Shown piece after piece: positions 40,001-51,200 of a stretch of DNA of 64,000 nt (its first letter is position 1; each line of letters opens with the position of its first letter). Position numbers and translations under genes: made by a program. Source of the stretch: Patagioenas fasciata (taxonomy: Eukaryota; Chordata; Aves; Columbiformes; Columbidae); NCBI RefSeq assembly GCF_037038585.1, contig NC_092520.1:122792001-122856000 (forward strand), in the 5' to 3' direction. The notes below the pieces were generated by a model. The model was not told where the DNA came from and did not search any database. It saw nothing but the letters and a program-made list of their open reading frames with translations.

Positions 40001-43000
40001 ATATCATCATAAAAGATGAGTGAATAAGAGTTAGGCATTTTTCTCAGGCTTTGGAAAATTCTTAATTTGAATTATTTTGCACTTCAAAACTTACAATTCT
40101 GAGCTAGAGAAAACCTTTTCCTATAATCCTACCTTTTTTTTCTCTAGTAATTAAGTGTGGGAATTCATAATGAACATGCCATGAAATCTCTAATTAACCT
40201 TTCCTCTCTCTCAAACCAGACCTCACTTGGCAAGAAACTTTAAGTGGATAAAAAGCAGTGGATAAAATCTTAATAACAAAACAAAAAACTTGGGACTTTT
40301 AATATAGAATAAAATATTTAAGGCAAACTTTAAAAATATCTTTCACAGGTTTCTTGTAAAGGCCATTTGGCAGGAATAGGTGTCAGTGAAGACTTGGGAT
40401 GAAATAATAATATAAACCATAATATCCTAGAGAATGAGTGATTATTTTTTTTAACAGGGGAAAAAAATCAACATGCCTGATAATGAGCAAGAACCTTTTC
40501 TGTTCATTGGTTGTCATTAGAAAGATAAATGTGAAATGAACTTCACTTAATGAATGAGCACAGACACGGCTTGGCGTGCTTTTCCTGTGACTGTGTATCT
40601 TAGCTCTTTTCTGTCTGCTGCCTCCTGTGGCTTATGAGAAGTCAAAGGTGGAGACACCATCTGCCAATTCTATTCTATATGTGCTTTCCAGGATAAATTG
40701 AATTACCCTTTCTTTCTTTAACACTGTTATGAGCTTTTAGGTTTCCAGCATCACATATATGGATGAAAATCTCAACGCGCAGTTTTCGAGAGAGTGAAAG
40801 AACTTGTAACATACCAAACCTTTGTATATCAGCTTCAAACTTACACTCCTCGATAAGATGCAGTTTGACTAAAAGCTCATTTTCTTTTAGATCACTTGAG
40901 TGTGTTTCTGAACAGGCTGTGGTGAGCCAGGCTGACAGGGAAGGAAAATCTTCTGTATAGTGTACAGCCAGGATAAGGATTTCAAATGAAAACATGTATT
41001 ACACAACTTGTACAATATGGAGATACCCATAACAATAATTTCTCTTATTGAAAAAAAAACCCTTCTTTTTCTCATTCTTATGTTCAAGAAAACATAGCCA
41101 GGACATGATTTGTTATGCAAGCAAAAGAGGTTTAACGGAGATGGCTTTCCATTTACCTAACTCAACCCAGTTGTAGAAAAATAATAGCTAAAAATTTCAA
41201 AATTGAGCCTTCTAATTTTTGACATATAAATGGTATTCAGCAAACGTGGACTTATTAATTGAAATTTCTGAGGCATTTATTTTCAAAAAGATTGATCTTT
41301 ACTTTGTTTTTCTGTCTCTCCTTCCTTAAAAAAAAAAAAGAACAAGAGTTGGGATAGAATACAAGTCATATGTATAATTCCCTGAGGTAGAAAATGGCTG
41401 AGTTATGAAATGACAACTATTCATGAAAATTAAATACCCACAGTTACTTTTGAGTCCTGTGTTTGGATCTGTCTCTGAACACAGCAAAGCGCTAGTAATG
41501 TTTTTAATTCAGGTCTGGTGTTCTGTGAAGTTTCTGACTAGGGCCATAGCACAAAAACTACACTAAGCGCATTGATTTGTTGTGGTTTCAGATTTAACAC
41601 TGAGATTTTCATGACTTTGTTAATTTTAACAACAAACAACGAAGCAGGCTGTGAGGAGAACTCATGGGAAAATATGCTCCCATCTTGAATTTAGGTAAAG
41701 TATATTTAGAAAGATAAGCACTTCAGAAAACATATTAAGTGATACCTGAATAGGCCTTTTTCAGAGTTCTAGCTTCAGAGAAGGCTTTTCCTGGAATTAT
41801 GTAAAATTTTGTTTTATTCGTTTTATGTATTTATATTAGAACTTGGATTTTTCAAAGAATGTCATTATGCTAATAGAAATTTAATTTTTGCCCTTTTCAC
41901 TTAATTTTTCTCATGCCATCTTAAAGATACAGTAATGTACTTTTTCTGTTCACTTGGTCTACAATGAAGGATTTTCTGGGTTTCTTATTGTTTTTCTATT
42001 TGTTTGTGGTTTTGGTGAGGTTTTTTGGTGTTTTGTTTGTTTTTCCTGGCAATGGTAGCATTTGTAAAGCTGACAGAGAACTGCATCATTTTTTTAATTA
42101 TACCCTGGTGAAACCTGTGTAAGAGCAGAAAACGTGCCTTCATATTCTGATGACTGAAGCTTGAAGATGGAACATTTCTGCTTAGCTGAGTGTCAGCACA
42201 TGCGGGCTATCCCACAAACAGGTCTAACACCGAGAACCGTGTCCGCTGTCACTGTGCATGTGTGCACGTACTTAGTTACTGCCTGGGCCTTCCTGGAGCA
42301 AGGGGAGGTTTGCTTGGTTTTATTTTCATTGGACTGAAACACCTGTTTTGTTTTATGTCTGCTGTCCAGACATCAACAACTACTCTTCACGAGACTGAAT
42401 GGGAACAACCTGTTCTTTGGTGCTATAGCGGAGAAAAGGTCTGGCTGGACCAAAATTGCTGGAGTGAGAGGGGAGAAGGTCCTTCTGCTTGTGACTTATC
42501 AGAAACAAGGTTACTTCCCCTTCCCTAATTTAAATAAAAATTGCAGGTTTTTGAATTTGAATATGAAATCTGTGTGGTCAACTTAGTTTCTGTTAGGAGC
42601 AAGGGAAATTTTGGATAGACTTGCAACATACAAACTTAAAGAGGCTGGCTTCAATTTTCAGCTTACTTCTAAACAAAATAAAAACCAAACAAGCTTGGAA
42701 AACGTACGGCTAAAATGTAAATACATTAAAAAATTAATTACATCATGGCTGTGTAGAGACTGACTTGCCAAACTTTTTGCTCTGTAATGCTCCTATAAAC
42801 TTGATTGTGGCATTTGTAGTAATATAGATGTATAGAAGGAAATAGTATTGTTCTCAGAGGACCCCAAGTAGTTTTGATGTAGATCAAAGAATAAAACCTA
42901 GTAAAATATAGTATGTGTAAACAAGATTCATGCGATAAGCAACATGACAGAAATTACATTCTGTTTTAAAAACAGTGTATAGGAGCCTGGCAGATGAGTA

Positions 43001-44268
43001 TGGAGGATTTGTCCATGCATTAATGAACTATACTGGATAATGCAGAGAGGTGATTGTGTGAGGAACTAATAACACACACAGACTTAATGAAGTGAACAGA
43101 AACAGTAGTTAACTCTTAGAGGACAAGAAGGTGTTTCTTTTTGAGGCATGAAGGAGGTTATCAGCTCTAGATACATCTCCTTAAGAAGTACGTTAGTTTA
43201 TTCATTTGAAGATCAAATGTGAAGCAGCTCAGTAGCCTCCTCGAGCTCAGACCACACCCCAATTAGGAAATAGATACCTCTAACTGATATGGTAATTCAT
43301 GTCTCTTAAGCTAAATATTTGAGTTTCCCTTCCCAGACAGATACTCTGAATGCTTGCTTAACCTTACCTGTATTAATAATGTGTTTTATTCATAAAAACA
43401 AATGTGTCAAAAGATGCAATAGATTTGCAGACTTTACTCATACATTTCAACTTAAGCTTCACATAGCCAATTTGTTTGTATAATTTTGTCAGTGCCTTAT
43501 AAAAAAGGTTGTTTTGATCAATTTATCAGTTAATATGTCTGAAATGTACCAACAGCAGCTGAACGTATCTGTTGCAGCAGATATTATCCTTTCTGTATGA
43601 TTCTCTTCCTTTCAAAATCAGCACTTATGACTCCTTTATGATACTAGCAAGGAAGAACTTGAAACATAATAATCTCATTAAGCAAAATAAAATAAAAATA
43701 ATACTAGAAATATACTGAGCACAGTGTAGTCCTCACATCAGTCCAAATTAGGAGAATCTCTCTGTTTAAAAATTGCGGAGATGCAACGGTGAAATCAGGA
43801 TGAAAATTAGGTGGAGTTAAAATAATAATTGAAGGTACACTTACCCAGTAAGGATAACTTAACTGCAAATGGGATTTAGTTCAGCGTTAGTAGTATTCCC
43901 ATATTTCAAGCAGAGGCTTGAATGATACCAAACCCCTTAAAAGCAGAGCCTTTGGCCACAAAGCCAGATGTATTTTGTCCCCAAGTGCTAGAGTTCTGAT
44001 CTAGACAGTTACCAAATATTTCTCAATTATTGTCATCTTCCTCTTCAGTCAAAATAGGAGTCTCTGATAAAATCAGACACAGATTATCTCCAAAGTACAC
44101 TAAGCATTGCTTTGGTTCCTATTCTCCTTCTGCAATGTTTAATAACTACAGACAGGTTAAATTGTAAGACCACATCTTACCGTAAACTTGATAGTTGCTC
44201 TGAGCCAGCATTGCTAGAAGTATGTACAGTAATATCCTTTTTATCAGCATGACTGGAGGAGCCTTCAT
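30659..44268 (-). CDS. BTLA: B- and T-lymphocyte attenuator, six coding exons, intact
   Basis: BTLA is a single-pass inhibitory receptor of lymphocytes that binds HVEM (TNFRSF14) and recruits SHP phosphatases through its tail. Six exons join in frame: 44181-44268, 34958-35266, 33840-33875, 33064-33201, 32120-32157 and 30659-31000. Every junction has GT/AG sites and matching phase, and the result is 316 residues (human 289). Residues 1-29 form a signal peptide. Residues 31-132 form the Ig domain with the six cysteines of BTLA (36, 60, 65, 74, 81, 113). About 162-184 is the membrane span. The tail has Y245 in 'IYDNN', the ITIM 'LTYASL' (Y283) and the ITSM 'TEYASI' (Y309). 'YASLNHS' and 'TEYASI' are identical to human BTLA as I recall it. 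Unlike human it also has 'YCSM' (Y229), a YxxM motif, and lacks a tyrosine between the YDN and ITIM motifs. Splice sites are predicted by eye. Confidence 0.97.
32120..32157 (-). CDS. BTLA: BTLA coding exon 5 (basic juxtamembrane)
   Basis: A 38-base exon, phase 1 in and phase 0 out. The acceptor follows a long T run ('...tttcccag|caaag') and the donor is 'acaa|gtgagc'. It encodes 'AKKKRTSLTQQRQ', including the split codon, a basic stretch just inside the membrane as in human BTLA. Confidence 0.85.
33064..33201 (-). CDS. BTLA: BTLA coding exon 4 (stalk and transmembrane)
   Basis: This exon has 138 bases, phase 1-1, with acceptor 'gctattttag|ataccac' and donor 'ccatg|gtaggc'. It encodes a short stalk ('TTGISEEFQEAGNYK') and a hydrophobic span, 'WHIICASAAVGLCCPFIVVC', followed by 'MFWCLRW'. 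Five cysteines lie in or at the edge of the span; the inner ones are possible palmitoylation sites. The open frame past the donor is intronic. Confidence 0.92.
33840..33875 (-). CDS. BTLA: BTLA coding exon 3 (12-codon stalk exon)
   Basis: A 36-base exon between 'tatctttcag' and 'gtaagt', phase 1-1. It adds 'ENPANFITISPE' between the Ig domain and the membrane-proximal stalk. Joining it to exon 4 creates an 'NTT' glycosylation site. Because it is symmetric it can be skipped without changing frame. The call rests on strong splice sites and the exact fit of phases on both sides. Confidence 0.8.
34958..35266 (-). CDS. BTLA: BTLA coding exon 2 (Ig domain)
   Basis: This exon has 309 bases, phase 1 at both ends, as usual for Ig-domain exons. 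The acceptor is '...cttgtcctccag|gattt' and the donor 'gaag|gtgag'. It reads 'DCPAEIQVKRHSQY', 'IDCPVHYC', 'WCKLEEATC' and 'NDSGLYRC', which line up one for one with human BTLA ('ECPVKYC', 'WCKLNGTTC', 'NDNGSYRC'). The D-S-G-x-Y-x-C block is the Ig F strand. 'NDS' is a potential N-glycosylation site. Confidence 0.97.
36533..36581 (+). repeat. 20-base tandem duplication, about 2.4 copies
   Basis: The unit 'gccatgaacatgataagaag' occurs twice back to back, at 36533-36552 and 36553-36572, followed by a nine-base partial copy with one change. The two full copies are identical, so the duplication is recent. It is intronic in BTLA. Confidence 0.95.
36907..37139 (+). mobile_element. Non-autonomous TIR element (mariner-like MITE), 233 bp
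   Basis: The left end reads 'CCCTGTTTCCCCAAAAATAA'. The reverse complement of the right end reads 'CCCTGTTTCTCTGAAAATAA', giving an inverted repeat of about 21 bases with three mismatches. TA dinucleotides flank both ends (36905-36906 and 37140-37141), the target duplication of the Tc1/mariner superfamily. Inside, the terminal motif recurs as 'AAAATAAGCC'-like blocks near 36937 and 37002, possible transposase-binding subterminal repeats. There is no coding capacity. An A run at about 37025 is internal. Superfamily assignment rests on TIR plus TA only. Confidence 0.8.
37637..37668 (+). repeat. (TTTA)n(CTTA)n microsatellite
   Basis: Four tandem TTTA-type units pass into CTTA units. This is a simple repeat in BTLA intron 1. 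Confidence 0.9.
44181..44268 (-). CDS. BTLA: BTLA coding exon 1 (signal peptide)
   Basis: This exon encodes 29 residues plus the first base of codon 30, starting 'MKAPPVMLIKRILLYILL'. A basic pair precedes a hydrophobic core, a classic secretory signal. The ATG has A at -3. The donor reads G|GTAAGA, phase 1. An upstream ATG at 44279 opens a four-codon ORF whose TGA overlaps this start codon. Confidence 0.93.
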
Positions 44269-44279
44269 TCTCTGGGCAT
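44265..44279 (-). promoter_or_regulatory. Tiny upstream ORF overlapping the BTLA start codon
   Basis: ATG CCC AGA GAA TGA begins at 44279. Its stop shares bases with the BTLA ATG in an ATGA overlap. Both ATGs have A at -3. If the transcript starts upstream of 44279, BTLA translation would depend on leaky scanning or reinitiation. A TATA-like 'tttttaaa' at about 44304-44313 on the same strand could place the start site almost on the uATG, which would make it irrelevant. Confidence 0.5.
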
Positions 44280-45104
44280 GGTAGAGAGAAGAGGTCGCGG
44301 CGGGTTTAAAAAGTGCAGTTCAAATGGCCTCTTGCATCCTGTCAGGTTTACCTGGGGTGTATGACAGAGCCGATTCCCTTTTCTAGTTCTTCTGCGAAGA
44401 GAGTGCAGAAAGGGGCGGGGAAGCAACTTATTTGCAAAAATCTGACAGTTGTCTCTTTTTGTGTGTGTGTGCGTGGTTGAAACATGAACTGCTTGTTCAT
44501 TTCATATAATCTCAGAACTCTTCTGCGATTCAAGGCAAAACATCTTTCACCCACCTCTGGCTCCCCTTAGAGTGTAATGAACACAGCTGCAGACTTTTTT
44601 TTTTTTTTTTTTAAAGATGCTCTTGCAGTTGTGGTTTTGATTTTAAAAGCAGTGATACGGGGAGAAGGGATGCACAACAGGATTTTAAACTTGTGCAGTC
44701 CTATTCACAAGTTTGTAGATGTCAGAAACACATCTGAATATTCTTAATTTGCATTAGATTAATTTACAATAACCTGCACTACAAGAGATGATTGCTTCCA
44801 CTATTCAGTGTTGGCACTCTCATAACATAAGACCATGAAATTTCAGTTTCAATTTTGTGTGTTCTTTTTCAGGATGTCCTCGACACCTTTTGCCCCTAGA
44901 TATTTCTAAACCACTGAACTGTTTAGCTGAACCTTCCCCAAAAATTCTGCCATTTTAGAGCTTCTTCATCAAGTCAGAACCAAACTAAGGTTGAACAGGA
45001 GCTTTTTAGATAGTAATTATCACTTCTGCTTATAATGCAAATACAACAACCACAAACAGAAACCAGGGAAGAAAGTAGTGCAGTTATGAAATCTTATGTT
45101 AAAA
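44280..45104. other. BTLA 5' flank
   Basis: This is the putative BTLA promoter side. It is not a CpG island. A TATA-like 'tttttaaa' on the minus strand at about 44304-44313, a GC-box-like 'ggggcgggg' at about 44411-44420 and an 18-base T run at about 44597 are the only landmarks. Confidence 0.45.
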
Positions 45105-45297
45105 TGGGGAGGTTTAAATGACATTAAGAAGCATTTCTCTAGCGAGAGGGTGATCAAACACTGAAACAGGCTTCCTGGAGAAGTGGTTGATGCCCCAAAC
45201 CTGTCAGCAATTAAGAGGCATTTGGACAATGCCCTTAAGAACACATGCTAACATGTAGTTGTTGTAGGTGCCTTCCAACTGAACTGTTCTAAATATT
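45105..45297 (+). mobile_element. CR1 LINE, short 3' end fragment
   Basis: About 190 bases of CR1 3' end: 'gaagcatttct', 'gagggtgatcaaacactgaa', 'acaggcttcctggagaagtg', then the short 3' UTR ending 'ccttccaactgaactgttct'. It lacks the usual 'ggactagatgat' block, which suggests an internal deletion. The end resembles the element at 9-11.8 kb rather than that at 6.4 kb. Confidence 0.9.
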
Positions 45298-48200
45298 TCA
45301 AGCTTTCTAGACAAAATATATGCATATTCTGCTCTAACAAAAATCTAAATTATCAAGAGTTTTTCAAAATAGTATTTTGGAGAAAATAGTAATAATAGAA
45401 CAGCTTTCCAAAATTTTGTGGTTGGAAGTGTCTGGCTAAGTCCTTGATGATCAAGATAATCATACTGATGTTTGTGAGGAACTGAAATAGCCTTACAAAA
45501 ATTACAATCCAGCGTAAGTGGAAAATATTTGTGAAATAAAAGTGTGAGCGTAACTGCACACATAGCATGCTTCCACTTGAGAAAAAATACGGGTTGCATC
45601 TCTGTGTACTGAAGACATCTAGTGGCTGAATCCACAACTGGTTCAGACAGTAAAATCAGTCATTAAGGGATGTGTTCCCTGGCAGTGTCATTTCTGCTTG
45701 TGTTAGTGTTGAATTACCCAAAGTTTCTGCTAGCAGTGTAATATCATTAATTGGTCCTTAATCTCTGTATTCCCATTAGAAGAACTGTTTTGGGCTGAGT
45801 CTTTTTCTGCCAGCTGAAGCTTTTTGATAAAACAAGATTTGGTCTGTTCTCTACGGTGTTCTGAGATTGGCTTTCTGGGTGGATAATTCCTTGTTGGTAA
45901 CTCTGTGGAGGCATTCTGAACTGTAAGACAGGTACTGTCATACGTTAGCCTTTTGGGAGAGGTGAGGTGGGTCAGAGCGGCAGGAAGGAGCTCATGTTTC
46001 CTGTACCGCAGGCTGTATGTGGCTTGTGAGGATTCTTTACTTCGCATTTTCAATAGTAAATATCTTGAATACCCATCCATGTTTTTAGGGCCCTTTTCTT
46101 AAAAAGGCTTTGACATATGTGACTTCTACAATCACTGCTGACTCTTCCTTATTTCCTTTATCTTCTTTCTGCTAGAGAGTAGGATTGTGGGGTTTTTTGG
46201 TGGGTGCTTTTTGAGAATATGCTGGAAGATGGCAAAGAATCTGAATTTTCATGTTTTCTTGTGAAGACTAACTCCTTGGGACATTCCTGGGAGGTTTTTT
46301 TTAAATTTTTGTGATATTATTGAGTTATAAATGAGATCTTTTAGATTTCCAAATGGTAACTTATATTCTAACTTTTTAAGAAAATTAGCCCCTGAATTTA
46401 GGACACTAAAATATTCTAGCTTTGCTTTAAAAGCATATTTCAAGCAATAGTTAATACTAAGTAAATATAAAATAACTATTTACCAAAGAAAGCCATGAGA
46501 GTCCTAATCTAAAGCTGCACAACCAGGAGAGGGAGAAGCATATGCATTTAATTCAAGACGAGATATCATTTGAAGATAGCAGAAAAAGATGTCACTAGAT
46601 GGCACTAATTTCAACTATCAGCTGTAAATCAGTAACTTCCTTGCTAACTACAAATCAGACCTCAGCTGAGTTCTGAGAGATACGAAGTATTTAAAGAACT
46701 AAGAGAATTTAATGCAATTCAAACACAATGACTAGCACAGTTCTGGGTGCATAAGATACTATTTTCAGGAAGAGGCTTAAGAAACATGGAGTAAAATTTT
46801 GGTGATCTTAAATACCCAAGGACTGCTATTAGTAGAAACTTTCTTCACCACTATGTAATGTTCCTTCTATTTCACCTCAGTTTTTCTTCTGACAGGACAA
46901 AGTTGTGTTTTGGTGTTGCATTTTCCATGTTTGAAGGTGGTTTAGCATTGATCTCCAACCACACAAAGAGATACAGCATTTAGATAGTGGGCTCCAATAG
47001 GTCTGCTGGAAAGTACCTTCATTACACTACATGAAGAAGCCTTAGTGCCTTCAAGGAGTAACAATAATTTAGAATCTCCCACTCAGCCCCTTGCCCATCA
47101 CTCGTGATTCTGCAGCTTGCAGCAGCTTGTGCTGCCACAGGAGCTGTGCCTGGTCCCTGCGGCCTGTTCTCATGTCGTATTGCGGTAGCTCCCTCTTAAA
47201 GGAGGGATCAGTTACTTCATTTGTAGGCAAGTTCTTTCCTTTTTCCACAATATGAGGTTATCTGCACCTCCCTGCTTTTTTCCCCATGCAATTTCAGTTT
47301 AATGTGATGAGCTAAGCTTTGTCAAATCAACAAATACATCTTGTACTAGGTTCTAAATTTCAGACTGAGCATGGGCCTGGATGCTCTCGCAAGGGGTGTA
47401 AGTTCATTCAATATGGAGTTGGTTTAGAATCTGTTCAGGGTTTGGCTGTATATAAAACACTTCAGTAAATATAAACATGGGTATTCTAGCTATTGGATTC
47501 ACTTTAGGGTAATGGCAGGCTTCAGAAATAAGAGTGGGGAGGAAGCTATTTAGAGCTAATTAGAAAATAAGTAAGGTAAGGAGGTCTCATTTACTGCAAT
47601 GAAATCTAATACCGAATTTGGGAGTTATTCTATACACTGAACGACAGATAAAAAAAGCAACACTTGAGGCAAACCAATATACTAAAACCCCCTAAGAACC
47701 TCTAAAGCTCATAATTATTTTTCTTCCAGCTTCGAACAGAACTGCTGAGTGATGTCTTCCCTCCACTGCATTGCTATAAGCTACTCTGTAGGTTAGGAGA
47801 AAATTGAAGATTTCCTTATTTTCCTCAGGGACACAATAGTTCTTACTGAACAGAAGGATCATATGATCATTTTCTTCTCCCATATGGGAGGAGAAAATAA
47901 AAGTCTCTACTGAAAGACCGTAGAAATGTCCTAATGAATGTGTACTGATTTTAGTGTGTTTATGAAGCACATAAGAGAGAACTGGCACTTTGCTACACTT
48001 AAGTAGTCCTCTGATTTTACTTCGTGTTCCTGCACACCACTAGAGAGAAGGCGACACACATAGAGAGAGCTGAGTACTTAAATACATCTAAAATTTGAAT
48101 ACATTTAAATTGTTTGTGCTTGTTTTGCTCAGCTAAATGTGGGCTTTGCACACCAACAGAAACCAGTAATCCATATGTCCTTGTCCAGGTCTAGCAGAAA

Positions 48201-51200
48201 TCTTCTGGCAAAACAGATGTTGTTTTACAACACTAGATCTTCAAATGTTTCTCGTTTCTGAAACCTAGAGCATGGACTTGGGACACTCAGAAGCTAACCT
48301 CAAAGGGACTCAAATAGGTACTCAGCAATTGTTTATAATTTCTATTTTATACTTAATTTTGTATTTTATAGACTAGAACTATATTAACCATACTTAATAT
48401 ATAACATTTAGCTTCAGAAGCAGCAGGTCTTGAGGCTGCCCTCTTGTCAAACCCGAGGGATAGTTGCAGTAGCTCTCTGCATCCCATCTCAGAGCCTGCA
48501 CCTTGTGCTTTTACTTGAGATGTGCAATCTGCCTTTGAATATGAAAGAGGTGGCCTCTACCACCAGAACACCCACAAATTCCAAACCTCTTGCAGGAAGA
48601 GAGAAGTGGTGAAATGGGGGAGAAAAAAAAAAGAAAAAATCCTTACCTAACATAAGCAGAACTGCCACAGATTTTCTATTCTCGGCTGTCCAGCCTATGT
48701 AAATGACAAATGTCAAACCTAATTATTAGTATAAATGTAGCCTAAAAGCAGTTATGTATACTTCATCCTACTGCATCTTAGACATGGGTTAAACAGCGTG
48801 ATTCACTTAGGCACATAAGTTGCTATTGTAAGAATTTAGCGTGGCCTAATGATTAAATTTTAAATATATACTTCACCTGATTCTGTATCAGCTTCCACAT
48901 AAATCCTTACTGATATGTTGATTTTGCAAGTATACACATGCTGTTTCAAAGAGGAATTGTCCACACTAGAAAACTTTACAAAAGGATATGTTTATTTCTA
49001 TTCTGCTTTTCCACTTGGTATAAAGACAACAAAAAGCAACTTGATCTTAATGTGCTGCAACCTCAAAATGACTGAAAATGAGAAAGTAATGATTAATAAA
49101 TGCATGAGTTGAGAGGTTGCACAAGTTTATCACTGATCCATCATGAGATGTCAAGCCAGATAAGAATTAATGAAAATGAACGTATAACCTACACTTGATA
49201 ATTTTGATGGGCTGCTGTTATTTGCTCAATTTCCATGAAGTCCCTAAGGGGGACAGAGATCAAACTGTGACCTTTTTGCAGACAGTCTGGAATGACCTGA
49301 TTCTTCCACACTGCAGAAGCCCCTCCTGAAAAGGCCTAAAGCATTAGGCAGCTGCGAGATCCTATACCTACATAACATTTACTGAAATGTCAAAATGCAT
49401 AACCGTTATTTCATGTGGTGTTCACTTACAACAGAAGGCACAATCACGGAATGAAGAAAGTCACATACTTGACAGGAAACAGGGGTTCTGTATAACCAGT
49501 CCTGAAACAAACTTTGGTATGATTGAACAGATACAGTAAAAAACTGCTTCAACGTATAGTTTGATATTACCTTAAGCCATCATAGAACAGCATGTACATT
49601 CTTAAATTTTTCCTGTCACCATCCATTTCTACTATCTTACATTACCATATATGTGAACTGCCACATGTTCTTTAGCTGCTCTATCGGCAAAATATGAGAT
49701 CATGCATAAATTCTATGAAAAAAGAATTCTTTATTTTTTTTAAAAAGGACCATTTTTCCACTACCAAGTGAAAACTTTACAAAGTAAAGTATTTCTCTTC
49801 CAGTCATATGTTAATATAAAAACTTAAATCACTTACTCTGGTCTTACCATTCTAACAGAAAATCTTGTGGCACTGCAGGACACAGGTATTTTCAGCCTCA
49901 CTCCAGTATCTAATCCTAAATTCATGACTTGTTTAAATAAAACCTTTTCCGTGGCCACTTACCATCAGCAAAACATCTTTACCAACAAATGAAAAACACA
50001 GCATCTCCATGAGCCCAAAAGAGACTAAACTCTAATAGTATTTTTACAATGAGAAGCTTTGTTAGAAAAATTTATTTTGAAAGTTAGACACAATCTTAAA
50101 ATTGTACAAAGACAACAAGCACTCAAATTACAGAGAGTTAGCAGTGAGTAAAATGTGAACACAACAACTGTGAGTCTTGCCTCTCTTTATACATAAATAT
50201 AAATAGAGATTATCCTTGACAAACTTCCAGCTCTGATTTTTTTTTTTCTTTTTTTTTCCCTTTGAAAAGCATCTCATTTTGCTGCAAAACCTAGCAGGGA
50301 GTATTTCACTGTTCAGCTCAAGAGAATTGCTAAAAGGGGCTCTGGCTAAAAATAGTCCTTTTATCATGAGAATATCCCATACTTTGCGGAACCAAGTTTC
50401 TCTCTCAACTGAAAGACAGCTTTCCTTTTCATTATGGTGAATGTTTCACCTCCTCTAGGGACCTGCCAAATTACATGCTTCAAAATGCTTAAAAATATTA
50501 GAACTCGCTCATGTTTTTTGAAGAACATGCAAGCTGAAACTAACATGGTGCATACATGTAAGTAGTCACAAAACAGAAAATGTTACTGTTTGTATTTTAC
50601 TCTTTGAAACTGTTCTTCCAAGAAAAGCACTTTGGAGTAATTTTAGCTGTGAGTTGGCTAAACTAATATGAGTACACAGAGAAGAAATTTTTTTTTTTTT
50701 TTTAATATTATGTTTAGAACTTCATCTGTATTAATAAAACCACCTGGCAAAAAGTATCACTTACAGCTTGTCCCTACATATGTATGTAAAATGAAAAGCA
50801 GACATTGCTACCATCCTCACTACTTCTGCGAAGACTCTTTACAGGAAATACATGAAAAAATAATGCAGTGTTCTTGCAGAAAAAAAGGAAAACCACACAG
50901 AGACTGTTAAAAAACTTAACATCAGCCTCTGTTCTAGGAATTAGTTATTACTTAGGTTTAGATACACCAGGAATCTTCTGCTGTAAATCTTCCCTAAGAT
51001 CAAAAGCAATTAAACTGAGGTTATGCTTTATCCAACTATAGGCACAGTGGCAAAATTATGCTCTGAGCTTGAGTTGTTGCAGGACTCTGTTCCAGGACTG
51101 AGTGAAAAACCATTTTTAAAGAAAGTAAGCGTAACTGTCTTGTTGATGATCTTGGCTATGTCCATGAATATAAACTCACTTATGCATTATTCTTTCTAGA

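Larger units (their letters stand above)
35267..44180 (-). other. BTLA intron 1 (8.9 kb)
   Basis: A long first intron between the signal-peptide exon and the Ig exon. It holds a TA-flanked inverted-repeat element (36907-37139), a short tandem duplication (36533-36581), a (TTTA)n(CTTA)n microsatellite at about 37637-37668, and T/G-rich tracts at about 38645-38790, 39595-39640 and 41990-42045. No further exon is convincing. Confidence 0.85.

Noticed and set aside
40675-40995. 106-codon minus-strand frame in BTLA intron 1, considered as an extra BTLA exon
   Set aside because: No Ig-type cysteine/tryptophan pattern, no convincing phase 1-1 splice pair, and exons 1 and 2 join perfectly without it.
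42190-42528. 112-codon plus-strand frame in BTLA intron 1
   Set aside because: No recognisable family, antisense to BTLA, and no supporting splice or promoter context.
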